The position numbers and the translations under genes were made by a program. A DNA stretch of 64,000 nucleotides from Hymenobacter negativus (GTDB lineage Bacteria; Bacteroidota; Bacteroidia; Cytophagales; Hymenobacteraceae): assembly GCF_017571495.1 (NCBI RefSeq), contig NZ_JAGETZ010000004.1, forward strand, positions 310,001 to 374,000, written 5' to 3'. The notes under the pieces are model-generated. The model saw only the letters and a list, made by a program, of their open reading frames with translations. It was not told the DNA's origin and did no database searches. Shown in pieces: positions 7,718 to 17,812 of the stretch. Within the stretch, counting starts at the first letter, position 1. Each line of letters starts with the position of its first letter.

Positions 7718-8455
7718 ATGAAAACCGTTCTGATAACTGGTGCCAATAAAGGCATCGGGTTTGAAACCGCCCGCCAGCTCGCCCGGCAGGGCTACCACGT
7801 GTACCTGGGCAGCCGCGACCTCGCCAATGGCCAACGGGCCGCCGCACAGCTCCAGGCCGAAGGCTTGCCCACAGTAGAAGCCATCGCGCTGGACGTAACT
7901 GATACTGAATCGGTACGGGCCGCCCGCGCCGAAATTGGCCGCAAAACGACGGTACTCGACGCGCTTGTCAACAATGCTGCCATCACGGGCGGAATGCCGC
8001 AAACGGCCACCGGAGCCAGCGTCGCCGCATTCGAGGCAGTGTTCAACACCAATGTATTTGGCGTGGTGCGCGTCACGCAGGCCTTTCTGGACTTGCTGCA
8101 CCAGGCACCCCAACCCCGCATCGTCAATGTAGGCTCCAGCGGCGCGTCGCTGACCCTGCACAGCGACCCTGCCTGGAAATATTATCACCACAAGGGCGCA
8201 GTGTATCCGGCCTCCAAGGCGGCGCTGCATATGTACACCATCGTGCTGGCCTACGAGCTGCGCGACACACCTTTCCGAGTGAATGCCGTGGACCCGGGCT
8301 TTACCGCCACCGACCTCAATAATCACCGTGGCACCGGCACTGTGGAAGAAGCTGGAACCCGCATTGCGAAGTACGTGCTGGTGGGCGACGATGGCCCGAC
8401 GGGCCGGTTTATCAGTGAAGAGTATACGCCGGTAACGGGCGAAATCCCCTGGTAA
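7718..8455 (+). CDS. SDR family NAD(P)-dependent oxidoreductase
   Basis: A 245-residue short-chain dehydrogenase from ATG 7718 (MKTVLITGANKGIGFE...). An upstream in-frame start at 7691 would add nine residues overlapping the promoter. The Rossmann glycine motif is TGANKGIG at residues 7-14. The NNAA motif follows (LVNNAAITGG), then the catalytic serine strand (IVNVGSSGASL) and the catalytic pair in YPASKAALHMY (Tyr-x-x-x-Lys). VNAVDPGFTATDL is the usual loop after the active site. It resembles plant-type carbonyl reductases; the substrate is unknown. The quinone-oxidoreductase-like gene begins 37 bases downstream, so the two are probably one transcript under the operator at 7650. Confidence 0.9.
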   Translation: MKTVLITGANKGIGFETARQLARQGYHVYLGSRDLANGQRAAAQLQAEGLPTVEAIALDVTDTESVRAARAEIGRKTTVLDALVNNAAITGGMPQTATGASVAAFEAVFNTNVFGVVRVTQAFLDLLHQAPQPRIVNVGSSGASLTLHSDPAWKYYHHKGAVYPASKAALHMYTIVLAYELRDTPFRVNAVDPGFTATDLNNHRGTGTVEEAGTRIAKYVLVGDDGPTGRFISEEYTPVTGEIPW

Positions 8456-8492
8456 GAACACTCTTCGGCGTCAAAACAAAGCTATTTACTTA

Positions 8493-9449
8493 ATGACACG
8501 CATGCTAGCAGTCCAGTTTTCCGAACACGGCGAGGCCGACGTATTACAATTGGTTGACTTACCAATTCCCCGGCCAGGAACCGGGGAGGTATTAATTAGA
8601 GTGGCCGCAGCGGGGGTCAACTACGCCGACATCTGGCAGCGAAAAGGGAGCGGACCACGGCCCGTTGCGTTGCCCTACGTGTCGGGCTACGAGGTGGCCG
8701 GGACCATTGCAGCGGTGGGCAACGGGGTACCGCCGACCCTGGTGGACCAGCGGGTGATGGCCATGCTGCCCAGCGGGGGCTACGCCGAATATGCCGTAGC
8801 ACCCGTCGCGCAGGCCATTTCCCTGCCCGCGGAACTCGGCGACGCCCAGGCCACTGCCCTGCTCTCGCAGGGCCCCACGGCTGTGGGCTTGCTCAACACC
8901 GGCCCGTATGCATCGGTACTGGTGCTGGCAGCGGCGGGTGGCGTTGGCTCTCTGCTGGTGCAGGTGGCCAAAAACCGGGGCATCCAAGTAATTGCGGCTG
9001 TGGGCAGTGAAGCCAAGAAAGCCGCGGCACAGACCAGCGGGGCCGATTCCGTGGTGAGCTATGCTGAGGCCGACTGGGTGCAACAGGTGCATGCGGCCAC
9101 GGCCGGCCTGGGCGTGGCGGCCTCGTTTGATGCTGTGGGCGGCCGGGTGGGAACTGAGGCCCTGCAAGCCCTCGGCGCGGGCGGTACCGGCGTGGTATAC
9201 GGCGCAGCCAGTGGCGAACCGACTACGCTGGCGGCCCAGCAGCTTATTGGGCAAATGCAGGGGCTGCGGGGCTACACGCTCTTTGGCGAAATGGCTCGGA
9301 TTGGCGGTTACATTGAGGAACTGCTGGGCTACTTCCGGGCCGGCAATCTGCAACTCCCTGTCCAGACCTACCCAATTGCCGAGGTCCGGGCCGCACAACG
9401 CGCTGTGGAATTCCGCCAAACTCAGGGAAAGGTGGTCCTGCTTTTTTGA
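8493..9449 (+). CDS. Quinone oxidoreductase-like MDR family enzyme
   Basis: A 318-residue medium-chain dehydrogenase/reductase. The N-terminal GroES-like domain has PRPGTGEVLIRVAAAGVNYADIWQRKG, the quinone-oxidoreductase subgroup pattern. GYEVAGTIAAVG follows. The structural zinc cysteines of alcohol dehydrogenases are absent, so zinc-independent NADPH chemistry is expected. The Rossmann motif is VLAAAGGVGSLLVQVAK at about 145-161. The C-terminal segment (YPIAEVRAAQRAVEFRQTQGKVVL) is the usual family ending. It probably reduces quinones or enones with NADPH. It follows the SDR gene by 37 bases, suggesting a shared redox or detoxification role. Confidence 0.88.
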   Translation: MTRMLAVQFSEHGEADVLQLVDLPIPRPGTGEVLIRVAAAGVNYADIWQRKGSGPRPVALPYVSGYEVAGTIAAVGNGVPPTLVDQRVMAMLPSGGYAEYAVAPVAQAISLPAELGDAQATALLSQGPTAVGLLNTGPYASVLVLAAAGGVGSLLVQVAKNRGIQVIAAVGSEAKKAAAQTSGADSVVSYAEADWVQQVHAATAGLGVAASFDAVGGRVGTEALQALGAGGTGVVYGAASGEPTTLAAQQLIGQMQGLRGYTLFGEMARIGGYIEELLGYFRAGNLQLPVQTYPIAEVRAAQRAVEFRQTQGKVVLLF

Positions 9450-9627
9450 GGACCTGCTGCAAGAGCGACGGCCTTTACCCCTCGGCTTTTCTTCTGGGAT
9501 AGAATCAACAAAAAGTTGCTGCCGAGCCCCCGAAGCGCTGCCTCGCCGTTCATTCGGCCGAAGCATAGCTTCGGGGTGCTCGTGCTGCCGCCTGCTGGCT
9601 AAGGCGGCGGGGAAACGTCAATGACGG

Positions 9628-10068
9628 CTAAGCCCGCGTCAGGATAAAGACCTTGCCATCGGCGTTGAGCACCTGGGTGCCGTTTGCGAGCACCTGCGGC
9701 TCGACCGTGGGCCAGTGAGAGTGGCCGCAGAGTACGAGTGTCCGCGGCCCCTTGGCCAACACCGCCGTCAGTTGCGCTTCGCCTTGCAACCCTTCAGCAT
9801 TGATGCGCGGGGATAAATGCGTGAGCAAGACGTGTGGCGCCTGGCGCAACAGGGATGCCACCCCTTTTAAATAGGCGTCTTCGGTCAGGCGAAAATTCTT
9901 ATCGGTTCGTCCAATGATACCGCTCTGGCCTGCCACGCGCAGCCCATGGGTCGTCGCGGTGCCTTGGGTCAGGAAATGGGCCCGGTCCAAGGACTGCACC
10001 CGACTCAGGTCTGGCCCAAAGTCGTCGTGGTTGCCTACAATGCCGATGGTACACCCAAAGTAACCCAC
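9628..10068 (-). pseudogene. 3' fragment of a metallophosphoesterase gene
   Basis: The frame encodes only the C-terminal two thirds of a calcineurin-like phosphoesterase: GNHDDFG near residue 11, then LLTHLSP and LCGHSHW, three of the metal-ligand blocks. The N-terminal DxH and GDxxD blocks that complete the dimetal site are missing, and they are not found in any frame upstream. The only start available (ATG 10068) lies just 12 codons before the GNHD block. This looks like a deletion remnant in the junk-like stretch 10,069-10,179, and a functional enzyme is unlikely. The stop of this fragment faces the quinone oxidoreductase gene. Confidence 0.65.
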
Positions 10069-10179
10069 CTAATCTGTCCAACTGTTGAGGAGTACTACAA
10101 CCGCTTCTTTCAGTAGTTCTGTATAGATAGCTGAAAGGCTGGCTAAACCCAATTATCTCAACTTCACAACTTGGGTTAA

Positions 10180-11838
10180 TTATAGCAATTTTATTAGTCG
10201 ACGGGTTGCGATTGAATTATCACCCGATTTGACTTGCAGATAGTAAACACCTGGCACGATACTTTCCTGTAATGGAAAGGTATATGTTTTTAGGCCAATT
10301 GAGGGAACAAAATTATCTTGTAGAACTTGTCGTCCATTTGCATCAATCAACCTAATAAAGACTGGAGCAGTAAAATGAGACACATCCAACGTTAGCTCAT
10401 TCGAGAACGGGTTGGGATACACTTGCCAAGAAGGCATAACAGCTAATTTATTACCAAGAGGAGTGGTGTCTTGTGCCTGTAATACCAGAGCATCAAATAA
10501 TCCTCTACTAGTAGCGGTTGATATGCCAAACTGTGTTGTGCCTGCAAATGACAGTGTCAAAAACAGCATTCCGTTACCTGCAGATGCGATTCCCGTTGTG
10601 TATTCATCCTGATTCCCTCCCCCCCGGGATGCCCAGATAGGTGTCCCTAGCCCATTAAACCGAGCTATCCACATGTCAGCACCTCCAGCACTGACAAGAT
10701 TGTGTGGCCCGATAGCTGCGCTGCCGGTAAAGCTGCCGGTTGCATATACAATGCCAGCGCTTGGTGAGGTGATATCGGTTAGTTCATCATTTCCTGCCCC
10801 CCCAATTTGACTAACCCATTGCACTGTGCCTGCGTCGTTGTATTGCATCAAAAAACCATCGTTTCCCCCCATACCAATCAAAGCGGCAGTAGGGCCAAAT
10901 ATTGCAACGTTGCTGAATATTCCTCCCACGTAAACATTGTTAAGCACGTCAGTTGCAATACTCAACCCAGTATCGCTACCTGTTCCACCGAAACTGCGTG
11001 CCCAGAGCAAAACACCTTGTGGACTGTATTTGACCAAAAATCCGTCACTTTGTCCACTGCTAACCAAAGCGGTGGCACCAAGAGCAACAGTTGAACCGAA
11101 TGAACCGCAGGTATATATATTGCCTTGCGCATCACATTTGGCACCATATGACAAATCTGTATCAGTCCCGCCAATGCTCTGCACCCATTGAATAGCACCT
11201 AGAGCATCATACTTTGCAATAAAGTTGTCCAGGTTGCCCTGACTGGTTAAGGAAACGGTCCCGAACGTTGCTGTGCCGCCGTAGCTTCCAGCCAGAAATA
11301 CATTGCCCTGTATATCTGTGGTAACTTCAGAAGATGTGCTACCTGATGGAGACCGTGCCGAACGCGCCCATAGTGGGATGCCGGTAGGAGAAAATTTGAC
11401 CAGAAAAGCTGTTGCACCGGCAGCAAAGCCAACAAGAGTAGTAGAGCCGAACGTAACCGTACCCAGATAACTGCCCGCTACATATACATTTCCTAAATAG
11501 TCAGTCGTTACGCTCGTACTACTCGTCGCAAAGCTAATCGCTGCCCCTCCGTCGCCAGCCCGTTGTGCCCAGAGCACTGCCCCCTGCGGAGAGTATTTAA
11601 CTACATAAAGGTTCCGATAGCTACCAGCCGGACATGACAAGGAAATAGAGCCAAGTTGAATGGTTCCTTCAAAGAAGCCTACTGCCACGGTATTACCAAA
11701 AGTATCGGTGGTAATACTGGTAGCTCGCTCATTGCCTGTTCCACCTATTTGCGCTGCTTGAATCCATGTAGGAGAGGATTGGGCAAATCCAATAAAATTT
11801 GTTGCTAGTAGTGCTAGCAGAAGAAGACGGCCAAACAT
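10180..11838 (-). CDS. Seven-repeat SBBP beta-propeller protein with T9SS tail
   Basis: A 552-residue product from ATG 11838 (MFGRLLLLALLATNFIGFAQ, signal peptide); a TTG five codons earlier is an alternative. Seven repeats of about 60 residues follow. Each has the pattern ITTD..GNVYVAGSY.GT..FG...L....FLVKYSP.G..LWAR, which is the SBBP repeat, so a complete seven-bladed propeller is expected. Residues ~470-552 form a T9SS sorting domain with VYPNPFSNELTLDV and VPGVYYLQVKSG. The protein should be exported and surface-attached. It is the last gene of a six-gene minus-strand block, starting 18 bases after the YD-repeat giant, so it is probably co-transcribed with it. A binding or adhesion role is inferred only from the fold. 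Confidence 0.88.
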   Translation of the reverse strand: MFGRLLLLALLATNFIGFAQSSPTWIQAAQIGGTGNERATSITTDTFGNTVAVGFFEGTIQLGSISLSCPAGSYRNLYVVKYSPQGAVLWAQRAGDGGAAISFATSSTSVTTDYLGNVYVAGSYLGTVTFGSTTLVGFAAGATAFLVKFSPTGIPLWARSARSPSGSTSSEVTTDIQGNVFLAGSYGGTATFGTVSLTSQGNLDNFIAKYDALGAIQWVQSIGGTDTDLSYGAKCDAQGNIYTCGSFGSTVALGATALVSSGQSDGFLVKYSPQGVLLWARSFGGTGSDTGLSIATDVLNNVYVGGIFSNVAIFGPTAALIGMGGNDGFLMQYNDAGTVQWVSQIGGAGNDELTDITSPSAGIVYATGSFTGSAAIGPHNLVSAGGADMWIARFNGLGTPIWASRGGGNQDEYTTGIASAGNGMLFLTLSFAGTTQFGISTATSRGLFDALVLQAQDTTPLGNKLAVMPSWQVYPNPFSNELTLDVSHFTAPVFIRLIDANGRQVLQDNFVPSIGLKTYTFPLQESIVPGVYYLQVKSGDNSIATRRLIKLL

Positions 11839-11856
11839 GCGCGTTACAATCAAAGG

Positions 11857-14800
11857 TTATGGATGTAAAGGGCGGGGCAAGGCAGGGCCTCCCGGCAAAA
11901 CAACTCCACCCGGACCAGAGCCATTACAAGGGTTACTACAGGGGAGTGGGGGTTGTGATACCCAATCCGTAATAGGCCCAAACCGATATTCTTTGGACCA
12001 CGCTTGCAGGTTGTTAGTACAGCATCCATCCAAGCGTGAATCTATCCACACTCCTACGTAACAGGTGCCTACAACTCCGCCAGCCGAGATAACTCCCCCA
12101 TCGGGTTGGACAACGAAACGCTCTAAAACAGCCGGGTCGGAACCGCAGACATGGCACCTTCCCACCCTTGCATTAACTGATTTTATCATGTTTTCTGCTT
12201 TATAAGTCGCGCTTAATGGATTTATATCTGCTTCAGTTCGTAGCTCGTAGCCAGTCATTTCGCCAATACTATTGGTTTCACATCTATAGCTCATCGTTAC
12301 CCAGTTGGGCGCGGTAGTCCGAGCATAATTGTACTCGTATTCCTTTAGCAGCTTTTGTGACGCAGACGCATCATTCGGGCGGTCCAACGTTTCCTTATAA
12401 ACTTGCCGGAGTTTTCCGGCTTTGTCGTACTCGTAACGCGTAAAGAGGTTTTCGTTGTCGAGCACATGTGTTAAACGATTCGTTCGTGCATCGTAAACCC
12501 GACTGGTCATGGAGGACGTCAACGGACATACCCGGAAATCGTCAAAGTAGGCAGCAGTTGAGGCCGCATTTGTACAGCCGAAGGTGACCCGCTGGCCGTT
12601 TGCAGAACCAGGAAGGGTCGTAACTAATGATAACCGATACCAGTTGCCAGATTTCTTGGTGGTAGCAGCACTGACAAATGCTTGCTGGGTAATACTGCCA
12701 TTGATTGCTATGTATAACGACGCATTGCCTGCTGCCGCATTATTATACACCCAAGCACTTACCCGGTACGGTTTGCCGATGCTGAGGTCGGTACCACCAG
12801 TAGCTTGGTAGAGGAAGCCTTGTTGGTTATTATCGAGCCGTAAAGAAGCCGACCCGGTATGTGCTTTGGTCACATCTTGGGTACCCCCAGCAATAATCTC
12901 CCCGCCAAAGTGCGCTGTTCCATTGATGGTCAACAGGTCTTCTGCGCCAGAGTAGGCCATTTCCGTATAACGCGCATTGCTAGCCGCAGCAATTACCTGC
13001 CCCTGTTTGTAACCTAGCTTCTGGGCAGTATAGGAGTTGTTGAGGTCCTTTGTTTCGAGTGCGTGTGAATAGTGGTCATACCGAACCGTCTCATCGGTTT
13101 TTATCCAATGACTATTGGGGTTGCCCGACCAATCGAAATCCACGAAATTGGCATATGTGCCATTGGGATTGAGTTGCTGAGATTGCCAAGTGTAGCTCGA
13201 GTTTTCCCGCCAGACAGGAGTAGCGGTTGACGTCTCGTTTTGATAGAGGCCCCCTATGAAGTCACGGTAAGTACCCCAATCGTTTTTCCACGTCTGAATG
13301 CCGGCCGAAACTACCTGGGAAGCGCCACCTTGTTCTTTATACACATAGGAAGCCGCCATTTGGGTGAGCATATTATGCCAAAGAGGATTTTCCCCTTTAG
13401 CCCCCATTGAGGTGTTGGCCGCCTTGGTATAGGCCGGAACACTCAGGCTTCGGTAGGTTTCGCCACGTGAGTTCAGGAACCGCGACTCCAATACCTGGCC
13501 CGTATAGAAATCGTATAAGGAATTGGTATTAGTAATGCTCAGACCATTGCGGGTGCTTTGAGAAGCATGCATCACCGATGGCAAATAGCGTTTTGTAGAA
13601 CGGTTGATGCGGTATATCGATAGGTCCAACAGCTCATTATTGATTACCCCTTCCGTAAACTGTCCCTGGCCCGCGATATTATCGGCATTGGGGACAGATG
13701 AGGTATAATCAAATGTCGTACTCAACTCTTCATCACCGCGCCGGTTATATTTCTTTACCCAGCGCGGCTGGCCTATTTTGCCGACATCTACAACAGCGTT
13801 GTTACCCCAATATTCTATGTTACCAATGTTAGAGTTAATAGGATTATCGGGGTTGTAAAAGTTCCCTGTACCACGCCAGGTTGGCGTGTTCTGGCTGACC
13901 ATGGTCGATACTGGCGTATGAAAGGCATACAGCTCTCGTTGGTCATAGTCGTTGTCGTCATTTTTAAACGTGCCACGCAACACAGTCACTTCACTGTATA
14001 TCACTGGCGTAGCAGGAAAGTCGAAGGCAGCGTAATGCGCATGTTCAAACCGACTCATAAAGGCAGGTTCTTTGGCTAGCACCCCCGAACTGTTGCTAAC
14101 AGCAGGGGCATCCGCTTTTTGGTACTTGTAGCGAATCTTATAGGGCGTGCCGTTTTCATCAGAAGTTACAATCGAAGCCACGCGGATATCACCTCCAATA
14201 ACGTTACAGGGAACAACGGTCTCTACACTCGTTCCTGTGCCAACAATGGGCGAAGCACAAATCATCTTGCTGGGGGGGAAGAGGTTCGGGTTTGGCGTTT
14301 GGGGAGCAGGAGTGTTAACTAATCGTATATACCATTTGCCGGCGTCGTAGTATACAGCATCAACTTCTTGCAAAGTGGCATTGTATACTTGGTCTCTGAA
14401 TACAATTGCGTCTTTATGACCCGGTCCAGGAGGAAAGTCATCAGGGTTCCAATGCAATGGGTTAATAGCACAAGGCGTAAATCCGGCTTTACCAGTAATT
14501 GGAATTAAATCGTGCTGTTTCAATACCTCAGGTAATTTTGACAAGTCAAAGTGACCTAGACCATTGGCTGTTGAGTTAAGCACTGGACTTACCTCAAGTA
14601 TATTGGAGGAATTAGTATTGGTCAACTTTAATCTAGCAGTACCAAATTCCGCGACGTGGGCATATTCATCTCGCTCGTAGCTAATTTGGGTGCTTCCCCC
14701 TAGTGGGTTAGTGATTTTGGTCAGGGACCAGGCGGCTCCATTCTTATTGTTGTAATAACTTGCCTGATGACTGGTCAGCGAATACTTGCCGCTCTCGTTG

Positions 14801-17772
14801 TACATCCCAAACCCGTCCCATTTTTCAGTACCATATTCAGGATTACCAAAGTATGCGGCCATGTACCCTTGGTCTCGCTGCGTTTGAGTGGGGTTATCAG
14901 GTATATAGGTGTCACCGCCGTATTGAAAGACAAAGTCTGGGATGATTTTGGTAGAGGTTTCCCCTACTGAGGGGCCGAAGAATGATACACTGCGTAACGT
15001 CAGCTTTCCACCCCGAGTGTGTATAGGATTTGTAAGTCCACGTACATCCGGTTGCGGATTTGCTAAATCACTGGAAAAATAGTAGAAGGAATTCAGCGTT
15101 CCGCGGCATAAGTCATAGCCGTAATTGAATACCACCCGTTTTAAGGCGTGCTCATTCACAAATTCTCGGATACGTACGTCAAAATCCAAGTCATGCCTGT
15201 CCAGCACTTTGCCCATATCATCATGTGGACTATAAGAGCCATCGGGAGAAACATAGCTAAACGCATTAGCACAGGCACTCGCATTGCTGCAAAACCACCG
15301 GCGTTGGTTATTAAGGTTAACATCTGCTTGCGTGTAAGTGGCCGCATTACTCCCCGTGTCATTCGTCAAGGCTGGGATAACGGAGCCAGTAGTAGAGGCT
15401 GTGCGGATACCATCAGAGGTCTGGAGTTTGTCCAGGGTTTGATTATCCAGTAAAATGACCTCGTCGAGCCGTAATGAAGCAGCTGGAGCACGCCCATCAA
15501 TACTTAGTAAGGACCGCGACGCAGCTACCGCAGGGGAGGAAGCTGCCGTTGTACCAGGGTCAAAGCTGCCTCGGCCATCTAATCGAACGCTTTTTACAAA
15601 CAGCGCGGTATGCGACCGGGTGCTAATGGAATTCAAATAATACGAATCTCGAAATCCAGTGCTAAAGTTTCGGCTTGTGATGTAGTTGCTATTGGGTGAG
15701 CCATTTACAACGGGTACATCGTCTGAATACGAGCTATACATGTACGGCTGCCGCCATGTGAACTGGGAACTTAGCTTGCCATATTCAAACTTTACCCAGC
15801 CGCCCCAGTCTTCTCTGTCTACTGTTCCAGAGTTGTTTCGGTCGATGTAGTCCGAAGAGGTAATGGCGGTCAATAGCCAGCTAGTTGCTGTTTCCTGATT
15901 AGAACTCTGTGTGGCTTCTCCTGCGGGAGCTCCCAAGAGTTCTTCCATGCGGGAGGTCGTGTTGTATAGGGTTTCCGTCGATTTGCTAAACGTTTTGTGG
16001 TTGTAAACGGGCAGTGAGTAATGATAAGTCGTCCCGTCTTCCGCCGTGACGGCAAAAGCCCCAATGCCTTTGGCGGGCAGGTTTTCGCGGAAAGGATTGT
16101 TGGATGGGCTGTTTCCCGTAGATGCGGTTGGCTGCGCAAATTCTAAGAAACCATTCCCGTTACCATTCACCGATGAGGCGTACATGGCCTTGATTTCCGC
16201 GTTCGTATACCAATCAATATGCTTGCCTTGTACTAACTGACGATTCGGCGACGAGGAGGACCTGGTGGATAGCCCTTTGCGAGCAGGGCCGGTGCGGGAC
16301 GTATTATACAAGCCATCGGTCTGCAGCCGGGGGTCGGCAATGGACAGCGTGCCGCGCGTACCTGCATTCTTGTCACCAGCAGCAAAGTTGATGCCTTCCG
16401 GCTGGTTAGTCGAGCCACTGGCCGGAACGTACTCGTGATAGTCGTAGCCATTGGATAGACTGTTTTCGTAGCGGAACGGCACTTTGTAATCATCCATGAA
16501 AGGCACGACCATGTACTTGAAGTGCTTAGTGCACTCATTACGCCCCAGCTTAGGATAGGCAATGCTGCCAACGTCTAATCGGTAGGGGCGAATACTGCCC
16601 GAAACAGATTCACCCATGACATTGAAATTATCGTGTGCGACACTCAGCGGACGAGTGCTGGCATCGTAGTAGCCAGCATCTTCGCCTTTTCGAATGTCCT
16701 GTGAAACGTCGGCGGCGGTTTCCCAAGTGGTGTTGCCGTCGGAGTCACAAGTACGTACGGCTGCAAACGGCTTGGCCTTGAAGCTATGCGCCGAATTGGT
16801 AGCAATGGGCATCTTAATGGTTGGGCCGATGTTGTACGGTGTCAACTGGTTGTCATTCCAGCTCGCGGATGCCTTATTCGGGTCAATGCCAGCGTAATCG
16901 GCGGCGTTGTACCCACCCAGACTATACGGTGAGTTGCTATTCGGCACACTCTTGCTCATGTCGTCGAAATGCAACGACCCGTAAGCAAGTTCTGTGGAGT
17001 TGTTGTTGAATTTAACCCAATAGTTGTCGTAGAACCAGTGGTGTTCGGTTTCGATGGTGGGCTGGTTCATAAAGCCGTTGACTTCGCCCATGCGGCCCAC
17101 TCCAAATGCTCCCATGGCCGCAGTAGAAACAACTTTAAGTCCGACATCAACCAGTGATGTCGTACCTAAGGATGCAATTGAGCTAATGGCTTGCACCATG
17201 TTAATAGGGTCGACGCTAATCCCCTTATCTCCCATTTTAACGCCGATGACCTCGGCATCCCCTCCATTCTTATCCCAGCCATAGCCAGCAATCTCAAGCA
17301 AATTAACTGAGCCGGAATGGCCAGAATTGGAATTCCAGCCCAAGTCCAGTACTCCGGGCACGCCCCCCGTCCACCCACGAGAAAGGTCTTTTCGATAAGT
17401 TGACACGTAAGCGTCGCGGTCGGCGTCGTCGGCATAGCCGTTCACGCTACGCGCAATGGCCCCTGGATTCAGGTTCCAGCCTAGACCGACCCAAGAGGCT
17501 TCTTGTTCCAGTTGAATGCCAGCTTTGTAGTTGAGCGGCAAAGAAAATCCCCGTTCTGGACCAGGAATATCTAAGATGGGTATGCTATAGGACAAATCGC
17601 CAGTAGTCAGGTTTACCATGTCGGTCGAGCCTGGGGCTTCGTAGCCGGTGAACTCGGCCTGGGTAGGCCCCATGAATGCCCAGCTGACAGTAGGAAGTGC
17701 AATACTGCTAATGCTTTCAAGGAGGAGAAAGCAGGCGGTGGCCCGCGCCAGGCGGCGGTTTCGGAAAAGCAT
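11857..17772 (-). CDS. Giant secreted YD/RHS-like protein without RHS core or toxin tip
   Basis: A 1971-residue product with a signal peptide (about residues 1-32). Residues ~45-110 hold the N-terminal pattern found in Bacteroidota RHS-type giants: MVNLTTGDLSYSIPILDIPG, LPLNYKAGI and SWVGLGWNLNPGAI. A long beta-rich middle follows. Around 1600-1750 is a carbohydrate-binding-like jelly roll (SLRLDNNQQGFLY, PYRVSAWVYNNAAAG, AAYFDDFRVCP). After it come only a couple of YD-type repeats (RVYDARTNRLTHVLD, RYEYDKAGKLRQVY). There is no RHS core (no DPxG motif) and no toxin domain; it ends in a cysteine-bearing segment and a Pro/Gly-rich tail (GGPALPRPLHP). It lies 40 bases after the lipoprotein gene in the same operon as the RHS toxin gene. 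It may be a surface shell or binding protein; that role is inference. Confidence 0.85.
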   Translation of the reverse strand: MLFRNRRLARATACFLLLESISSIALPTVSWAFMGPTQAEFTGYEAPGSTDMVNLTTGDLSYSIPILDIPGPERGFSLPLNYKAGIQLEQEASWVGLGWNLNPGAIARSVNGYADDADRDAYVSTYRKDLSRGWTGGVPGVLDLGWNSNSGHSGSVNLLEIAGYGWDKNGGDAEVIGVKMGDKGISVDPINMVQAISSIASLGTTSLVDVGLKVVSTAAMGAFGVGRMGEVNGFMNQPTIETEHHWFYDNYWVKFNNNSTELAYGSLHFDDMSKSVPNSNSPYSLGGYNAADYAGIDPNKASASWNDNQLTPYNIGPTIKMPIATNSAHSFKAKPFAAVRTCDSDGNTTWETAADVSQDIRKGEDAGYYDASTRPLSVAHDNFNVMGESVSGSIRPYRLDVGSIAYPKLGRNECTKHFKYMVVPFMDDYKVPFRYENSLSNGYDYHEYVPASGSTNQPEGINFAAGDKNAGTRGTLSIADPRLQTDGLYNTSRTGPARKGLSTRSSSSPNRQLVQGKHIDWYTNAEIKAMYASSVNGNGNGFLEFAQPTASTGNSPSNNPFRENLPAKGIGAFAVTAEDGTTYHYSLPVYNHKTFSKSTETLYNTTSRMEELLGAPAGEATQSSNQETATSWLLTAITSSDYIDRNNSGTVDREDWGGWVKFEYGKLSSQFTWRQPYMYSSYSDDVPVVNGSPNSNYITSRNFSTGFRDSYYLNSISTRSHTALFVKSVRLDGRGSFDPGTTAASSPAVAASRSLLSIDGRAPAASLRLDEVILLDNQTLDKLQTSDGIRTASTTGSVIPALTNDTGSNAATYTQADVNLNNQRRWFCSNASACANAFSYVSPDGSYSPHDDMGKVLDRHDLDFDVRIREFVNEHALKRVVFNYGYDLCRGTLNSFYYFSSDLANPQPDVRGLTNPIHTRGGKLTLRSVSFFGPSVGETSTKIIPDFVFQYGGDTYIPDNPTQTQRDQGYMAAYFGNPEYGTEKWDGFGMYNESGKYSLTSHQASYYNNKNGAAWSLTKITNPLGGSTQISYERDEYAHVAEFGTARLKLTNTNSSNILEVSPVLNSTANGLGHFDLSKLPEVLKQHDLIPITGKAGFTPCAINPLHWNPDDFPPGPGHKDAIVFRDQVYNATLQEVDAVYYDAGKWYIRLVNTPAPQTPNPNLFPPSKMICASPIVGTGTSVETVVPCNVIGGDIRVASIVTSDENGTPYKIRYKYQKADAPAVSNSSGVLAKEPAFMSRFEHAHYAAFDFPATPVIYSEVTVLRGTFKNDDNDYDQRELYAFHTPVSTMVSQNTPTWRGTGNFYNPDNPINSNIGNIEYWGNNAVVDVGKIGQPRWVKKYNRRGDEELSTTFDYTSSVPNADNIAGQGQFTEGVINNELLDLSIYRINRSTKRYLPSVMHASQSTRNGLSITNTNSLYDFYTGQVLESRFLNSRGETYRSLSVPAYTKAANTSMGAKGENPLWHNMLTQMAASYVYKEQGGASQVVSAGIQTWKNDWGTYRDFIGGLYQNETSTATPVWRENSSYTWQSQQLNPNGTYANFVDFDWSGNPNSHWIKTDETVRYDHYSHALETKDLNNSYTAQKLGYKQGQVIAAASNARYTEMAYSGAEDLLTINGTAHFGGEIIAGGTQDVTKAHTGSASLRLDNNQQGFLYQATGGTDLSIGKPYRVSAWVYNNAAAGNASLYIAINGSITQQAFVSAATTKKSGNWYRLSLVTTLPGSANGQRVTFGCTNAASTAAYFDDFRVCPLTSSMTSRVYDARTNRLTHVLDNENLFTRYEYDKAGKLRQVYKETLDRPNDASASQKLLKEYEYNYARTTAPNWVTMSYRCETNSIGEMTGYELRTEADINPLSATYKAENMIKSVNARVGRCHVCGSDPAVLERFVVQPDGGVISAGGVVGTCYVGVWIDSRLDGCCTNNLQAWSKEYRFGPITDWVSQPPLPCSNPCNGSGPGGVVLPGGPALPRPLHP

Positions 17773-17812
17773 AAAACGGGGAATAGACGTTGCGGCAGTA
17801 GGCGAACGGAAA

